Source: Methylobacterium sp. NEAU K
Lineage (GTDB): Bacteria > Pseudomonadota > Alphaproteobacteria > Rhizobiales > Beijerinckiaceae
Assembly (NCBI RefSeq): GCF_030700285.1
Contig: NZ_JAUYZJ010000009.1
Coordinates: 62,001-126,000, forward strand
Length of the DNA: 64,000 nt
Direction of reading: 5' to 3'
The position numbers were made by a program, and so were the translations under genes. The notes under the pieces are model-generated. The model was not told the origin of the DNA, made no database searches, and saw only the letters and a list, made by a program, of their open reading frames with translations. Positions 7,019 through 17,058 of this stretch are shown here, piece by piece (position 1 is the first letter of the stretch; every line of letters begins with the position of its first letter).

Positions 7019-9133
7019 TCAGGCCGCCCGGACCCACACCGCGGTGTCGTGGAAGGTGGCCCCGTCGTTGGGGGCGGCCGGCGTGTCGCCGATCAGCGCG
7101 TTGATGCCGCCTCCGCCCGCGAAGGCCGCGCTCGGCCACAGGCTCTCGACCACGACGATCCCGGGCGGCTGCCCCTCCGCGAGGCGCGCGTGCAGCCGCA
7201 CCCGGCCGCGGGCATTGCCGAGTTCCACGGGGTCGCCGGTGGCGATCCCGAGCCGCGCGCCGTCCTCGGGGTGGAGCAGGCAGGTCGGGCGCCCCTCCCG
7301 CCGAATCGACTCGGGCAGGTTGGTGAAGGTCGTGTTGAGGAACTGGCGGGCCGGCGGCGCGACCAGGCGGAACGGATGCTCCGGGCCGGCCGGCTCCGCC
7401 ACCGCCCAATGGTCGGGCAGGGCCGGCATCCCGGCCGCGCGCGGCCCGAGGGACGCCCAGTCCGGACCGAACCGGAAGCGCCCGTCCGGATGGCCGAAAC
7501 CGGTGAGGAAATGGCTTTCGGCGAAGCCCGGCTGCGCGTCGATCCAGCGCTCCCGTTCGAGCCGATCGAGGCCGCCCCAGCCCGAGCGGGCCAGGGTGGC
7601 GTCGGCGAGGTCCCGCGCGCTCAGGCGGAAGCCCGCGTGCTCGGCCCCGAGCCGGCCGGCGAGATCGGCCAGCAGGTCGTGGTTCGAGCGGCACGCGCCG
7701 GGCGGTTCCAGGATTGCGGGCCCCGACTGGATGTGGCTATGGCCGCCGGCCCCGTAGATGTCGTCGTGCTCCAGGAAGGTGGTTGCCGGCAGCACGATGT
7801 CGGCGAGAGCGGCGGTCTCGGTCATGAACTGCTCGTGGACGGCCACGAACACGTCCGGCCGCATCAGGCCCGCGCGCACGCGGTTGCTGTCGGGCGCGGA
7901 CGCCGCCGGGTTCGCAGACTGGATCAGCAGGGCGCGCACCGGCGGGCCGCCCTGCAGCGCCTCGGGATCCTCGGCCAGCACCGCGCCGATCCGGCTCATG
8001 TCGAGTTCGCGCACCCCAGGAGTCTTGGCGTCGAGCCCTTCGGTCAGGCTCTTGTCCCAGTTGAAGATCGCGGCGTTCTGCCAGAGCGCTCCCCCGCCTT
8101 CGTGCTGCCAGGCACCGGTCACGGTGGGCAGGCAGGTCACCGCGTGCAGGTTCACGGCGCCGTTGCGCGTCCGGGTGAAGCCGAAGCCGCAGCGGATGTA
8201 GCTGCGCGGCGTCGCGCAGTAGAGCGCCGCGAAGGCCTCGATCGCCGCCGCGTCGAGGCCGGTGATCGAAGCCGCCCAGTCGGGCGTGCGTGTGGCGAGG
8301 TGCGCCTCCAGCGCCGCCGTGTCCTCGGCATGGGCCGCTAGGTAGGCTCGGTCGGCGTAGCCGTCGCGGAACAGGACGTGGAGCACCGCGCAGGCCAGCG
8401 CCCCGTCGGTCCCGGGCCTGGGCGCGAGGTGGAGGTCGGCCGCCGCCGCGGTGCCGGTGCGGTAGGGATCGATCACCACGAGCTTGGCGCCCCGCGTCTT
8501 GCGGGCCCGGCTGATGTGGCCCATCGCGTTGACCTGGGTGCTCACCGGGTTGCCGCCCCAGACCACGATCAGGTCGGAGAGCGCCATCTCGCGCGGGTCC
8601 GGCCCGGCGATGCGGCCGACCCCGGCGCTCCAGCCGGCGGCGGCGATGGCCGTGCAGATGGTGCGCTTGCGTCGCGAGTAGCCCATCACGTGCGTCAGCC
8701 GGTGGATGCCGTCGCGCTGGACGAGGCCCATGGTGCCGCCGGAATTGTACGGCCAGACCGCCTCGGGGCCGTGGCGCTCGGCAGCCTCCGTGAAGGCCGC
8801 CGCCACGCGGTCGACAGCCGCGTCCCAGGAGATCTCCCGCCACCGGCCGCCGCCCTTCGGACCGACGCGCTCGAGCGGGTGCAGGATCCGGTCCGGGTGG
8901 TGGACGCGCTCGCCGTAGCGGCTCACCTTGGCGCAGATCACGCCGGCGGTGTACGGGTTGTCGCCGCCCCGGACCGAGACGACCCGGCCGTCGGCCACCT
9001 GCACGTCGAGGCTGCAGGCGGAGGGGCAATCGTGCGGGCAGACGGTCCGGACCAAGCGACGAACTCCCAGGCGATTCAGGCGCGGCGCAGGCACGGATGA
9101 TGCAAGCACCGTGCTTTTTTGAGGCTCCGTCAA
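7019..9133 (-). CDS. Molybdopterin (bis-MGD) oxidoreductase with N-terminal 4Fe-4S motif
   Basis: This protein of about 704 residues belongs to the DMSO reductase superfamily. The N-terminus carries the iron-sulfur motif CPHDCPSAC (C32, C36, C40) with the fourth cysteine in VICAKV (C67). Segments such as WGGNPVSTQVNAMG and the C-terminal cofactor-binding domain (FLNTTFTNLPESI and later) follow the family order. There is no twin-arginine signal, so it is probably cytoplasmic and may take a formate dehydrogenase-like or other two-electron oxidoreductase role. The substrate cannot be told from sequence. The first codon is TTG with a weak ribosome site, so the start is uncertain; conserved sequence begins near residue 28. 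It diverges from the desaturase gene at 9162. Confidence 0.85.
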   Translation of the reverse strand: MTEPQKSTVLASSVPAPRLNRLGVRRLVRTVCPHDCPSACSLDVQVADGRVVSVRGGDNPYTAGVICAKVSRYGERVHHPDRILHPLERVGPKGGGRWREISWDAAVDRVAAAFTEAAERHGPEAVWPYNSGGTMGLVQRDGIHRLTHVMGYSRRKRTICTAIAAAGWSAGVGRIAGPDPREMALSDLIVVWGGNPVSTQVNAMGHISRARKTRGAKLVVIDPYRTGTAAAADLHLAPRPGTDGALACAVLHVLFRDGYADRAYLAAHAEDTAALEAHLATRTPDWAASITGLDAAAIEAFAALYCATPRSYIRCGFGFTRTRNGAVNLHAVTCLPTVTGAWQHEGGGALWQNAAIFNWDKSLTEGLDAKTPGVRELDMSRIGAVLAEDPEALQGGPPVRALLIQSANPAASAPDSNRVRAGLMRPDVFVAVHEQFMTETAALADIVLPATTFLEHDDIYGAGGHSHIQSGPAILEPPGACRSNHDLLADLAGRLGAEHAGFRLSARDLADATLARSGWGGLDRLERERWIDAQPGFAESHFLTGFGHPDGRFRFGPDWASLGPRAAGMPALPDHWAVAEPAGPEHPFRLVAPPARQFLNTTFTNLPESIRREGRPTCLLHPEDGARLGIATGDPVELGNARGRVRLHARLAEGQPPGIVVVESLWPSAAFAGGGGINALIGDTPAAPNDGATFHDTAVWVRAA

Positions 9134-9161
9134 GCCTCACGGACAAGTCGGAAGGCGATCT

Positions 9162-10061
9162 ATGACGGCGGCCAGCGGACGGATCCTCACGGGTGCGGAG
9201 TTGAAGGCGCTGTCGCGGCGCTCGGACCTGTGCGGCGCCCTGCAGCTGTCCGCGCACGGGCTGATGCTGGCGGGCACCGGCTGGCTGGTCTGGCGGGCCG
9301 GGCCCTGGACGCTCCTACCGGCCATGCTGCTGCTCGGCATCGTCCAGGCGGCCCTGTTCGCGCCGATCCACGAGACCATGCACCTGACCGCGTTCCGGTC
9401 GCGGCGCGCCAACACGGTCGTCGGCTGGCTGGCCGCATGCCCGTCGCTCCTGAACTGGCACTTCTACACGGCCTTCCACCTCGCCCACCACCGCCACACC
9501 CAGGATCCCGAGCGCGACCCGGAACTGGCGGCGCTGCCGCCCTCGACACTCGACGCCTATCTCTGGCGCGTGCTGGCGCTGCCCTACTGGCGCACACGGC
9601 TCCAGGTGGCGTGGGCCGGCCTGCGCGGCGACCTCTCCGCCTATCCCTACATCACCGAGCGCGCCGCGCCGCGCATCGTCCGTTCGCTCCGGCTGATGTG
9701 CGCCTTCGTGCTCGCCGGCTCGGCGCTGGCGATGGTGCGGGTCGGCTGGTGGGCGCCCCTGGTGTTCTGGATCGGCCCGCAGTTCCTCGGGCAGCCGTTC
9801 CTGCGGCTCTACCTGCTCGCCGAGCACACGCTCTGCACGATGGACGACAACGGACTGACCAACACCCGCACGACCTTGACCAACGGCCTGATGCGGCTGC
9901 TCATGTGGAACATGCCATTCCACACCGAGCACCACCTCTATCCGTCGATCCCGTTCCACCGCCTGCCGGAGGCCCACGCCGCGATGCGCGCGCGGCTCGG
10001 CGTGCTGCAGCGCGGCTACGCGCGCTGGCACGTCGGCTACGTGCGGACCCTGCGCCCGTGA
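9162..10061 (+). CDS. Membrane fatty acid desaturase-like di-iron enzyme
   Basis: This 299-residue protein has the three histidine boxes of membrane desaturases and hydroxylases: HETMH (70-74), HLAHHRH (106-112) and HTEHH (254-258), plus a further histidine at about 222. Hydrophobic segments near residues 25-65 and 175-210 would span the inner membrane, leaving the di-iron site cytoplasmic. Such enzymes insert double bonds into, or hydroxylate, fatty acyl chains or similar lipids; the exact substrate is unknown. Its stop overlaps the GTG of the following hydrolase gene, so the two are translationally coupled. Confidence 0.8.
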   Translation: MTAASGRILTGAELKALSRRSDLCGALQLSAHGLMLAGTGWLVWRAGPWTLLPAMLLLGIVQAALFAPIHETMHLTAFRSRRANTVVGWLAACPSLLNWHFYTAFHLAHHRHTQDPERDPELAALPPSTLDAYLWRVLALPYWRTRLQVAWAGLRGDLSAYPYITERAAPRIVRSLRLMCAFVLAGSALAMVRVGWWAPLVFWIGPQFLGQPFLRLYLLAEHTLCTMDDNGLTNTRTTLTNGLMRLLMWNMPFHTEHHLYPSIPFHRLPEAHAAMRARLGVLQRGYARWHVGYVRTLRP

Positions 10062-11071
10062 CCGGCTGGCCGACCGCCACCGGAACCTTCGCCCTCGGCG
10101 ATCTGCCCCTCCAGTCCGGCGCGGTGATGCCGGGCGCGCAGCTCCGCTGGAAGACGCACGGGACCCTGGCGCCCGCGCGCGACAACGTGGTGCTCTACCC
10201 GACGAGCTACGCGGCCCGGCACCCGGACATCGAATGGCTGATCGGACCCAACGGGGTGCTCGATCCGGGGCGCTGGTTCATCGTCATCCCGGACATGTTC
10301 GGCAACGGCCTGTCGTCGAGCCCGTCGAACAATCCGGACTGGCCGGGCCTCGTCACCGCCTGGGACAACGTCCACGCCCAGAGCCGCCTGCTCGCCGAGA
10401 TCTGGGGGATCGAGCGTCTGCACGCGGTCTACGGATGGTCCATGGGGGCGCAGCAGGCCTACCATTGGGCGGCCCTGTTCCCGGAGCGCGTCGCCCGGGC
10501 GGTCGTCAATTGCGGCAGCGCCCGCACCGCAATCCACAACCGTGTCTTCCTCAAAGGCCTGATGGCGGTGCTGGAGGCGGCCCCCGAGCATCGCGGCGAC
10601 GGGCGTTTCGCGGCCGAACCCGCGGGCGCCCTGCGGGCCTTCGGGCGCATCTACGCCGGCTGGGCGCTGAGCCAGGATTTCTACCGGGCGGACCTGCACC
10701 GCACCGCGCTGGGCGCGCCCGATCTCGACACCTTCCTGCGCACCGACTGGGAGGAGCGCTTCGCCCGCCGCCCGGCCGCCGACCTCTACGCGCAGCTTTG
10801 CACCTGGGAGGCCGGCGACATCAGCCGCGACCCGCGCTACGGCGGCGACCTGGGGCGGGCGCTCGGCGCGATCACCGCCCGGGTGCTGCTGATGCCCGGA
10901 GAGACCGACCTGTACTTCAGGGTCGCCGACAACGAAGCCGAGCTGCCGCACCTGCGCGACGGGGTGCTGCGGCCGATCCCGAGCCTCTGGGGCCACCGGG
11001 CGGGAAATCCCTCGCACAACCCGGCCGACGCCGCGTTCCTGCGCGAGACCGTGCGGGCCGTCTTCGAATAA
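10058..11071 (+). CDS. Alpha/beta hydrolase of the homoserine acetyltransferase-like (MetX) fold
   Basis: This 337-residue protein starts at a GTG overlapping the desaturase stop (GTGA), which fixes the start inside a longer frame. The nucleophile elbow is GWSMGA (serine near residue 128). Acid and histidine candidates lie in PGETDLYF and LWGHRAGNP near the C-terminus, completing a triad. Overall order resembles MetX, but a separate, closer MetX is encoded at 34957-36162, so this is more likely an esterase, lipase or acyltransferase acting with the desaturase. Substrate unknown; no signal peptide. Confidence 0.75.
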   Translation: MTGWPTATGTFALGDLPLQSGAVMPGAQLRWKTHGTLAPARDNVVLYPTSYAARHPDIEWLIGPNGVLDPGRWFIVIPDMFGNGLSSSPSNNPDWPGLVTAWDNVHAQSRLLAEIWGIERLHAVYGWSMGAQQAYHWAALFPERVARAVVNCGSARTAIHNRVFLKGLMAVLEAAPEHRGDGRFAAEPAGALRAFGRIYAGWALSQDFYRADLHRTALGAPDLDTFLRTDWEERFARRPAADLYAQLCTWEAGDISRDPRYGGDLGRALGAITARVLLMPGETDLYFRVADNEAELPHLRDGVLRPIPSLWGHRAGNPSHNPADAAFLRETVRAVFE

Positions 11072-11158
11072 CCGCGGCGGCTTCTTCGAAGAACCGGCCT
11101 TCATGCTGCCGGAAAGGCGGTATGGTCTCGCCACCGGGATCCGCCTGAACTCACGATT

Positions 11159-13219
11159 GTGCCGTTGCCCGAACCGTTCGCCAGAGGCTTGAGCCGCGCC
11201 GGCTGGCTCGCCGGCCTGCCGGCGCTCGCGCTGATCTGGGCGAGCGCGGCCCTCTACGCCGCCCCGCGGATCGCCGACCGGCTGGAGGCCGAGGGCGCGG
11301 CGGTGGCGGCCGGCACCGCCACCGCCACCGGCGAGCCCTGGCTGCGGCTGGAAGCGCGGGGCCGCGACCTCGCGGCGGCCGGCGAGGCGCCGGATGTCGG
11401 CGAGCGCGAGACCGTGCTGGCCCGGCTCGCCGCCCTGGAGGGGCCCCGGCGGATCGTCCCGGAGATCGGGCTGGTGGAGACGGCCGCGCCGTTCCAGTGG
11501 TCGGCGATCCGCACCGGTCCGGCCCGGGTCGCCCTGGAGGGCAGCCGCCCCGTGGAGATCGGCCGGCGGGCCCTGGAGGCGCGGATCACCGGGGCGCTGA
11601 GCCCCGGCACCGCGCTGGACGACAGCGCCCGGGCGGCCCGGGGGGCGCCTCCCGATTTCCCGAGCGCGGCGGCGTTCCTGGCGGCGCGGCTGTCGGGGCT
11701 CGCCCCGGGCGGCCGGGCGGCGCTGAGCGACACCGTGCTCAGCCTGTCCGGCGAGGCCCTGGACGTGCCGGCCTACGAGGCGCTGCGGGCTTCCCTGTCG
11801 GACCCGCCGACGGGCTTCAGCGTCGGGCGGATCGAGATCCTGCCGCCGGCGGTGCCGCATTTCCGGTTCTCGGTGGAGAAGACCGCCCGGGGGATCGTGC
11901 TCGACGGCTTCGCGGCCTCGGCGGCGGACCGGGAGGCGGCGTTGCGCGCCGCCGCCGAGGCCGCCGCCGGCGGCGCCGTGGAGGATCGGCTGCACGCCGC
12001 CCGGGGTCTCGACCCGTCGATCGACCCCAAGAGCCTGACCGCCTTCGCGTTCCGCCTCGCCGAGCTGATCCAGACCGGGACCGTCGCCTTCGCGGACGAC
12101 GCCATCTCGGTGACCGGGGACGCCATCGATGGGCAGGCGGTCCCCGACGCGGCAGCGCTGATGCGCGACGCCCGCCCCGCCGGCGTGAAGGCCGGGCCGG
12201 TGGCGCTGACGGCGCGGCCGCTCTCGCCCTACCGGGTGACGATCCGGCGGACCCCGGAGGCGGTCACGCTGACCGGCCACCTGCCCGACGACGCCACCCG
12301 GGAGCGGGTGCTGTCCGCCCTGCGCCCGCGCCTGTTCCGCGAGCCCGTCATCGACCGCACCCGGCTGGCCGATGGGGCGCCCCCGGATCTCGGCGACGCC
12401 CTCGCGGCCGCGTCTCCCCTGGTGGCCAGCCTCGCCTCCGGGGAGGTGGCTGTGCAGGACCGGGCGCTCACGCTGACCGGCGAGAGCCTCTACCGGGAGG
12501 CGGCCGCCCGGGTTCCGGACCGGCTGGCCGAGGTGCTGCCCCCCGGCTGGATCGGGCACGCGGCGGTCTCGGCGCGCCAGCCGGCCGAGCAGCGTGACCC
12601 GGCCTCCTGCCGCACCGAGGCCGCCGCCGCCATCGCGGGGGCGGTGCTGCGCTTCCCGGCGGGGAGCACCGTCCTGGCGCCGTCCTTCTACCCGGTCCTC
12701 GACGCCCTGGCGGCGCTCGCCAAGACCTGCCCAGCGCTGCGCATCGCCGTCTCCGGCCCCGCGGATCCGGCCAAGCCGAAGGTCACGCCGACCCCGGCCG
12801 CAGGCCCGGGGGAGGGCGCCCAGCCCGCCGAGCCTGCGCCGACCCGGGTCGCGAGCGCGGCCAAGCCGGGGCCGGCCGACGAGCCATCTGCGCAGCCGGC
12901 AAAGGAGGCCGCCAAGGCCCCGCCGAAGCCCGGGGCGGCCACCGCCAAGGCGCCGCCCCAGAAGGCCGCCCAGAAGGCCTCCAGCGGCTCCGACAAGGAC
13001 ACCGAGAAGCACCCCAAGGCGGCGGCGAAGAAGCCCGAGGCCGCCGCCAGGAAGCCTGCCGCGCCCAAGGAGGCCTCCGACGAGCCGCCGCCCGATCTGC
13101 CGCGGCTGCGCGCGCAGGCCGTGATGGAGTATCTGCTCCAGGCCGGGGCCCGGCCCGAGCAGGTCGTCGCCGGGCCGGACGCCCCGGCCGGCCCCCTCGC
13201 CCTCGCGCTGCTGCCGTGA
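11159..13219 (+). CDS. OmpA-like envelope protein with three internal repeats and a split C-terminal domain
   Basis: This 686-residue protein starts at a GTG and has one hydrophobic segment at residues 15-35, a signal anchor or uncleaved signal. Three similar repeats of about 120 residues start near 111, 233 and 356. Each has a short strand pair (such as FRFSVEKTARGIVLDGF) followed by a helix, a DxxxxARGAP-like segment and a second strand ending in SLSGEAL or equivalent. The end resembles an OmpA peptidoglycan-binding domain: VLRFPAGSTVLAP and RIAVSGPAD at about 495-535, and LRAQAVMEYLLQAGARPEQV at about 648-667. The two halves are separated by about 105 residues rich in Ala, Pro and Lys. A two-membrane-protein pair may be formed with the next gene. 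Function is probably envelope anchoring, by family inference. Confidence 0.65.
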   Translation: MPLPEPFARGLSRAGWLAGLPALALIWASAALYAAPRIADRLEAEGAAVAAGTATATGEPWLRLEARGRDLAAAGEAPDVGERETVLARLAALEGPRRIVPEIGLVETAAPFQWSAIRTGPARVALEGSRPVEIGRRALEARITGALSPGTALDDSARAARGAPPDFPSAAAFLAARLSGLAPGGRAALSDTVLSLSGEALDVPAYEALRASLSDPPTGFSVGRIEILPPAVPHFRFSVEKTARGIVLDGFAASAADREAALRAAAEAAAGGAVEDRLHAARGLDPSIDPKSLTAFAFRLAELIQTGTVAFADDAISVTGDAIDGQAVPDAAALMRDARPAGVKAGPVALTARPLSPYRVTIRRTPEAVTLTGHLPDDATRERVLSALRPRLFREPVIDRTRLADGAPPDLGDALAAASPLVASLASGEVAVQDRALTLTGESLYREAAARVPDRLAEVLPPGWIGHAAVSARQPAEQRDPASCRTEAAAAIAGAVLRFPAGSTVLAPSFYPVLDALAALAKTCPALRIAVSGPADPAKPKVTPTPAAGPGEGAQPAEPAPTRVASAAKPGPADEPSAQPAKEAAKAPPKPGAATAKAPPQKAAQKASSGSDKDTEKHPKAAAKKPEAAARKPAAPKEASDEPPPDLPRLRAQAVMEYLLQAGARPEQVVAGPDAPAGPLALALLP

Positions 13220-13289
13220 GGGCCGGAAGCCCCGCCGCGCGCCCGTCCGCCGGGCCGCGTCCACGCGCTCGCAGGGAGGCCGGACGGCC

Positions 13290-13559
13290 GTGACGCTGCT
13301 GCTCGACGGATTCTGGCCCGGGCTCGCCGGGGCGGCCGCGCTCGGCCTGCTGGTCGGCGCCCTGGCGGGCTGGCCGGCCCGGCCCCGCGTGCCGCTGGCG
13401 CTCTGCGGGCTGGCGGCGCTCCTGGCGGCTCTGGCGCTGGCCGGGCTCGTCCCGGGCCTGCCCGGCCTCTGGCTGGAGGGCGCCGGCCTGATCCTGCCGC
13501 CCTACCTCGCCGGCTGCGCCTTGGGGGCGCTGGGGCGCCGTCTGGCCGCCCGGGGCTGA
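13290..13559 (+). CDS. Small membrane protein of unknown function
   Basis: This 89-residue protein consists mainly of hydrophobic segments (about 8-27, 33-53 and 62-80), suggesting three inner-membrane helices rich in Ala, Gly and Leu. It starts at a GTG 70 bases after the OmpA-like gene, with GGAGG some 12 bases ahead, and is probably co-transcribed with it. No family name is recognised. Confidence 0.55.
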   Translation: MTLLLDGFWPGLAGAAALGLLVGALAGWPARPRVPLALCGLAALLAALALAGLVPGLPGLWLEGAGLILPPYLAGCALGALGRRLAARG

Positions 13560-13664
13560 GACGACCGGACGGGGGGGACCCCCGGCCGGGAACCGGCACG
13601 CCCCCCGGCGGCGTTGCTTCTGCGAGAATGGCCCGAGCGGCCTACACCCAGAAGAGGCGATCAG

Positions 13665-13835
13665 ATGCCGAACCTGACGCGCTCCGTACGACGCCACGCC
13701 CTCCGCCTGCCGCGCCCCCGGGCCGGCGCCGCCGCCACCGGCCTGTTCCTGGCCGCCCTGGCGCTCTCGGCCGCCACGGTGCCGCTGGGGGAGCCCGGTG
13801 CGGCCAGCACCGCGCAGGCCTCGCTGATGCAGTGA
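13665..13835 (+). CDS. Small membrane-anchored or exported peptide
   Basis: This 56-residue protein has a strongly basic N-terminus (residues 1-18, rich in Arg) followed by one hydrophobic stretch (about 20-38) and a short polar tail. It may be a signal-anchored peptide. AAGAGG lies upstream of the chosen ATG. The pattern is ordinary for tiny alphaproteobacterial proteins. No function can be given. Confidence 0.4.
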   Translation: MPNLTRSVRRHALRLPRPRAGAAATGLFLAALALSAATVPLGEPGAASTAQASLMQ

Positions 13836-13900
13836 GGGGGACCGACAAGAGAGGGGCGGCCCTCGCTCCACCCGAAAACCCGCCCCGTTGATCACAAGCG

Positions 13901-13924
13901 CCCTCCCCCCACTGCGGGGGAGGG
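13901..13924. terminator. GC-rich hairpin, possible terminator
   Basis: CCCTCCCCC and GGGGGAGGG are exact complements around a 6-base loop, in the gap after the 56-residue gene. There is no T-run, so termination is plausible but unproven. Similar C-run/G-run palindromes are common in GC-rich alphaproteobacterial gaps. Confidence 0.3.
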
Positions 13925-14037
13925 GATGCACACGCGGCGGCCGCTCGCAGCCTGCAACCTTCGAAGGCCCGACAGGCAACCCGCGCCCGTCCGGCGCCGT
14001 TGTCCGCCCGGGCCCATCCGGCCCCGGAGTGACGCAC

Positions 14038-14742
14038 ATGGGACTGCTCGAATCGGCGATCGGCGGCGTGCTCGGTCAGGTCTTCGGCGGCCAGAGGCAG
14101 GGATCCGGGGGGATGTCGCCCCTGGTGAAGGCGCTGTTGATGCTGCTGCTCGCCAAGGGCGCCAGCGGCGGCTTCGGCGATATTTTCGGGCGCGGCCGGC
14201 AGGGTGAGCCGGGCCCCGAGGCCGACCGGTCCGGCGGCGCCGGACCCTACGGGCGCGACCCCGGCCAGCACCCCGCCGATGGCGGCGGGCGCGGCTTCCC
14301 CAACGACACGGGCGATATCGGCGGCTTCGACCAGTCCGGCGGCCGCCGCGACACCGGCCCGGCCGACCCGTCGCTGCCCCCGGGCGACTTCTCGGATCTC
14401 TCCGGCATGCTCGACGGCCCGGGCGAGGCCCCGGCCCGGCGCGGCGCGGCCCCGGACGGGCAGGGGGATCTCGGCGGCCTCGACGGGCTGGTGGACCGCT
14501 TCCGCCAGGGCGGCCTCGGCGACGTGATCGAGTCCTGGATCGGCCACGGCGCCAACCGCCCGGTGGCCCCGGACCAGCTCGCCCACGCGCTCGGCCCCGA
14601 CACGCTCGACACCCTCCAGAGCCAGACCGGGATGGACCGCGCCACGCTCCTGTCCCAGCTCGCCCAGGCCCTGCCGGAGGTGGTGCACGCGCTCACGCCG
14701 CAGGGGCGGGTGCCGGGGGCAGAGGAGCGAAGAGGTTGGTAG
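14038..14742 (+). CDS. YidB family (DUF937) protein
   Basis: This 234-residue protein opens with MGLLESAIGGVLGQVFGGQ. The C-terminal part is GLGDVIESWIGHGANRPVAPDQLAHALG, then TLQSQTGMDRATLLSQLAQALPEVVHALTPQG. This two-helix 'exclude-solvent' pattern is characteristic of the YidB/DUF937 family. A Gly/Asp/Pro-rich linker of about 100 residues (60-160) separates the two and is longer than in the basic family. Cytoplasmic; the family's function is not established. The ATG at 14038 was preferred because the frame upstream is not protein-like. Confidence 0.75.
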   Translation: MGLLESAIGGVLGQVFGGQRQGSGGMSPLVKALLMLLLAKGASGGFGDIFGRGRQGEPGPEADRSGGAGPYGRDPGQHPADGGGRGFPNDTGDIGGFDQSGGRRDTGPADPSLPPGDFSDLSGMLDGPGEAPARRGAAPDGQGDLGGLDGLVDRFRQGGLGDVIESWIGHGANRPVAPDQLAHALGPDTLDTLQSQTGMDRATLLSQLAQALPEVVHALTPQGRVPGAEERRGW

Positions 14743-14975
14743 GCAAGGATTTTACAAAACCTTAAGTTTACAAGCGCGATATCGACCTGGCATCAAGAAA
14801 AAGCTTTTGATCCGGCTACGTTAGCTCATCGGGACCGAATTGCTGCATTTTTTAAAACACTTGGCCCGTTTGATCGAGATCGAATTAAAGCATCTCGCTT
14901 TGTTCAAGAAATCAGACAGGTCTCATTATCTATCAGAGCCTCTTAGAGTCTGCTTTCACAAGTTATGCGGCACAC
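14743..14975. other. AT-rich island between convergent genes
   Basis: This stretch is strikingly low in GC, with runs such as TTTTACAAAACC and CATTTTTTAAAACAC, between convergent yidB-like and fabF genes. No promoter is needed here. One plus-strand frame from a TTG at 14840 continues antisense into fabF and uses AT-rich codons at first, but it resembles no known protein. The composition suggests a foreign remnant or a decayed gene; nothing more definite can be seen. Confidence 0.45.
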
Positions 14976-16235
<1,260 letters not shown>

Positions 16236-16424
16236 GCTACCCGTCCCGTCTTGGAGCGCTCCCCGCCGCCACCGACGCCGGTTCATCACCGGAGCGCATC
16301 TTGAACACCCGATTGAGGCGGGACCCGACCCGTCCAATGGACCGCGGCGTCCCAGCCTCGAAACGCATAACGGCGCGGGGGCTGTTTCGCCTCACCCGCG
16401 CCGCGTGAAATCCGATCCGGCGCC

Positions 16425-16664
16425 TCAGGCGGCGGAGTTCTTCTCCAGGAACTTCACCGCATCCCCGACCGTCTGGATGGTCTCGGCGGCGTCGTCCGGG
16501 ATCTCGACGTTGAACTCCTCCTCGAAGGCCATCACCAGCTCGACCGTGTCGAGGCTGTCGGCACCGAGGTCGTCGATGAAGTTGGCGCTCTCGACCACCT
16601 TCTCGGGCTCCACGCCCAGGTGCTCGACGACGATCTTCTTCACGCGCTCAGCGATATCGCTCAT
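16425..16664 (-). CDS. acpP: Acyl carrier protein
   Basis: This 79-residue acidic protein carries acyl chains in fatty acid synthesis on a phosphopantetheine arm. The attachment serine is in [18 protein letters not shown], the hallmark motif, at about residue 36. Length is typical. It lies between fabG and fabF on the same strand but after a gap of nearly 400 bases, so it probably has its own strong promoter, as is usual for acpP. Confidence 0.98.
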   Translation of the reverse strand: MSDIAERVKKIVVEHLGVEPEKVVESANFIDDLGADSLDTVELVMAFEEEFNVEIPDDAAETIQTVGDAVKFLEKNSAA

Positions 16665-17058
16665 CGGTCTTCCGTCCTCGTCCTTTTGGTCTGTCAGTCT
16701 TCTCAGGGTGGTGCCGTGGCCACGCCGCGCCCTTGCGGGCTTGTTGACGGGCCGGTGTCCGATCGCGCGTGCTTCGAGGTGAACCGGCGAGGTGAACCGG
16801 GATGGCCCCGCCGTGGGGCCTTGGACTGAAAACCCGCTGAACCGTCAACCCCCTGTACGGCTGCGGGGTCTGGTAGCACAGGGTTCCAGCCCTGGCGAGA
16901 GCCGTTCAGAAACCCTTCATCGGTGTGGCACTTGCGTGTCGGCGGGGGTGATTCGGGGCGCGCGCGGACCCGGATCCGGTCTCCGGGGCGAGGGTCCGGG
17001 CTCGGGATCGGGCCGCCGCTCGGCGCGAAGGCCGGCCGCGACCATGCGGGACGATGCC
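16665..17058. other. Intergenic region upstream of acpP
   Basis: No gene is seen in these 394 bases between fabG and acpP. The region should hold the acpP promoter, but I see no clear sigma70 box. Confidence 0.4.

Noticed and set aside
16861..16910. tRNA-like fragment with GGTTCCAGCCC
   Set aside because: The sequence has no cloverleaf, anticodon arm or acceptor stem; it is probably incidental.
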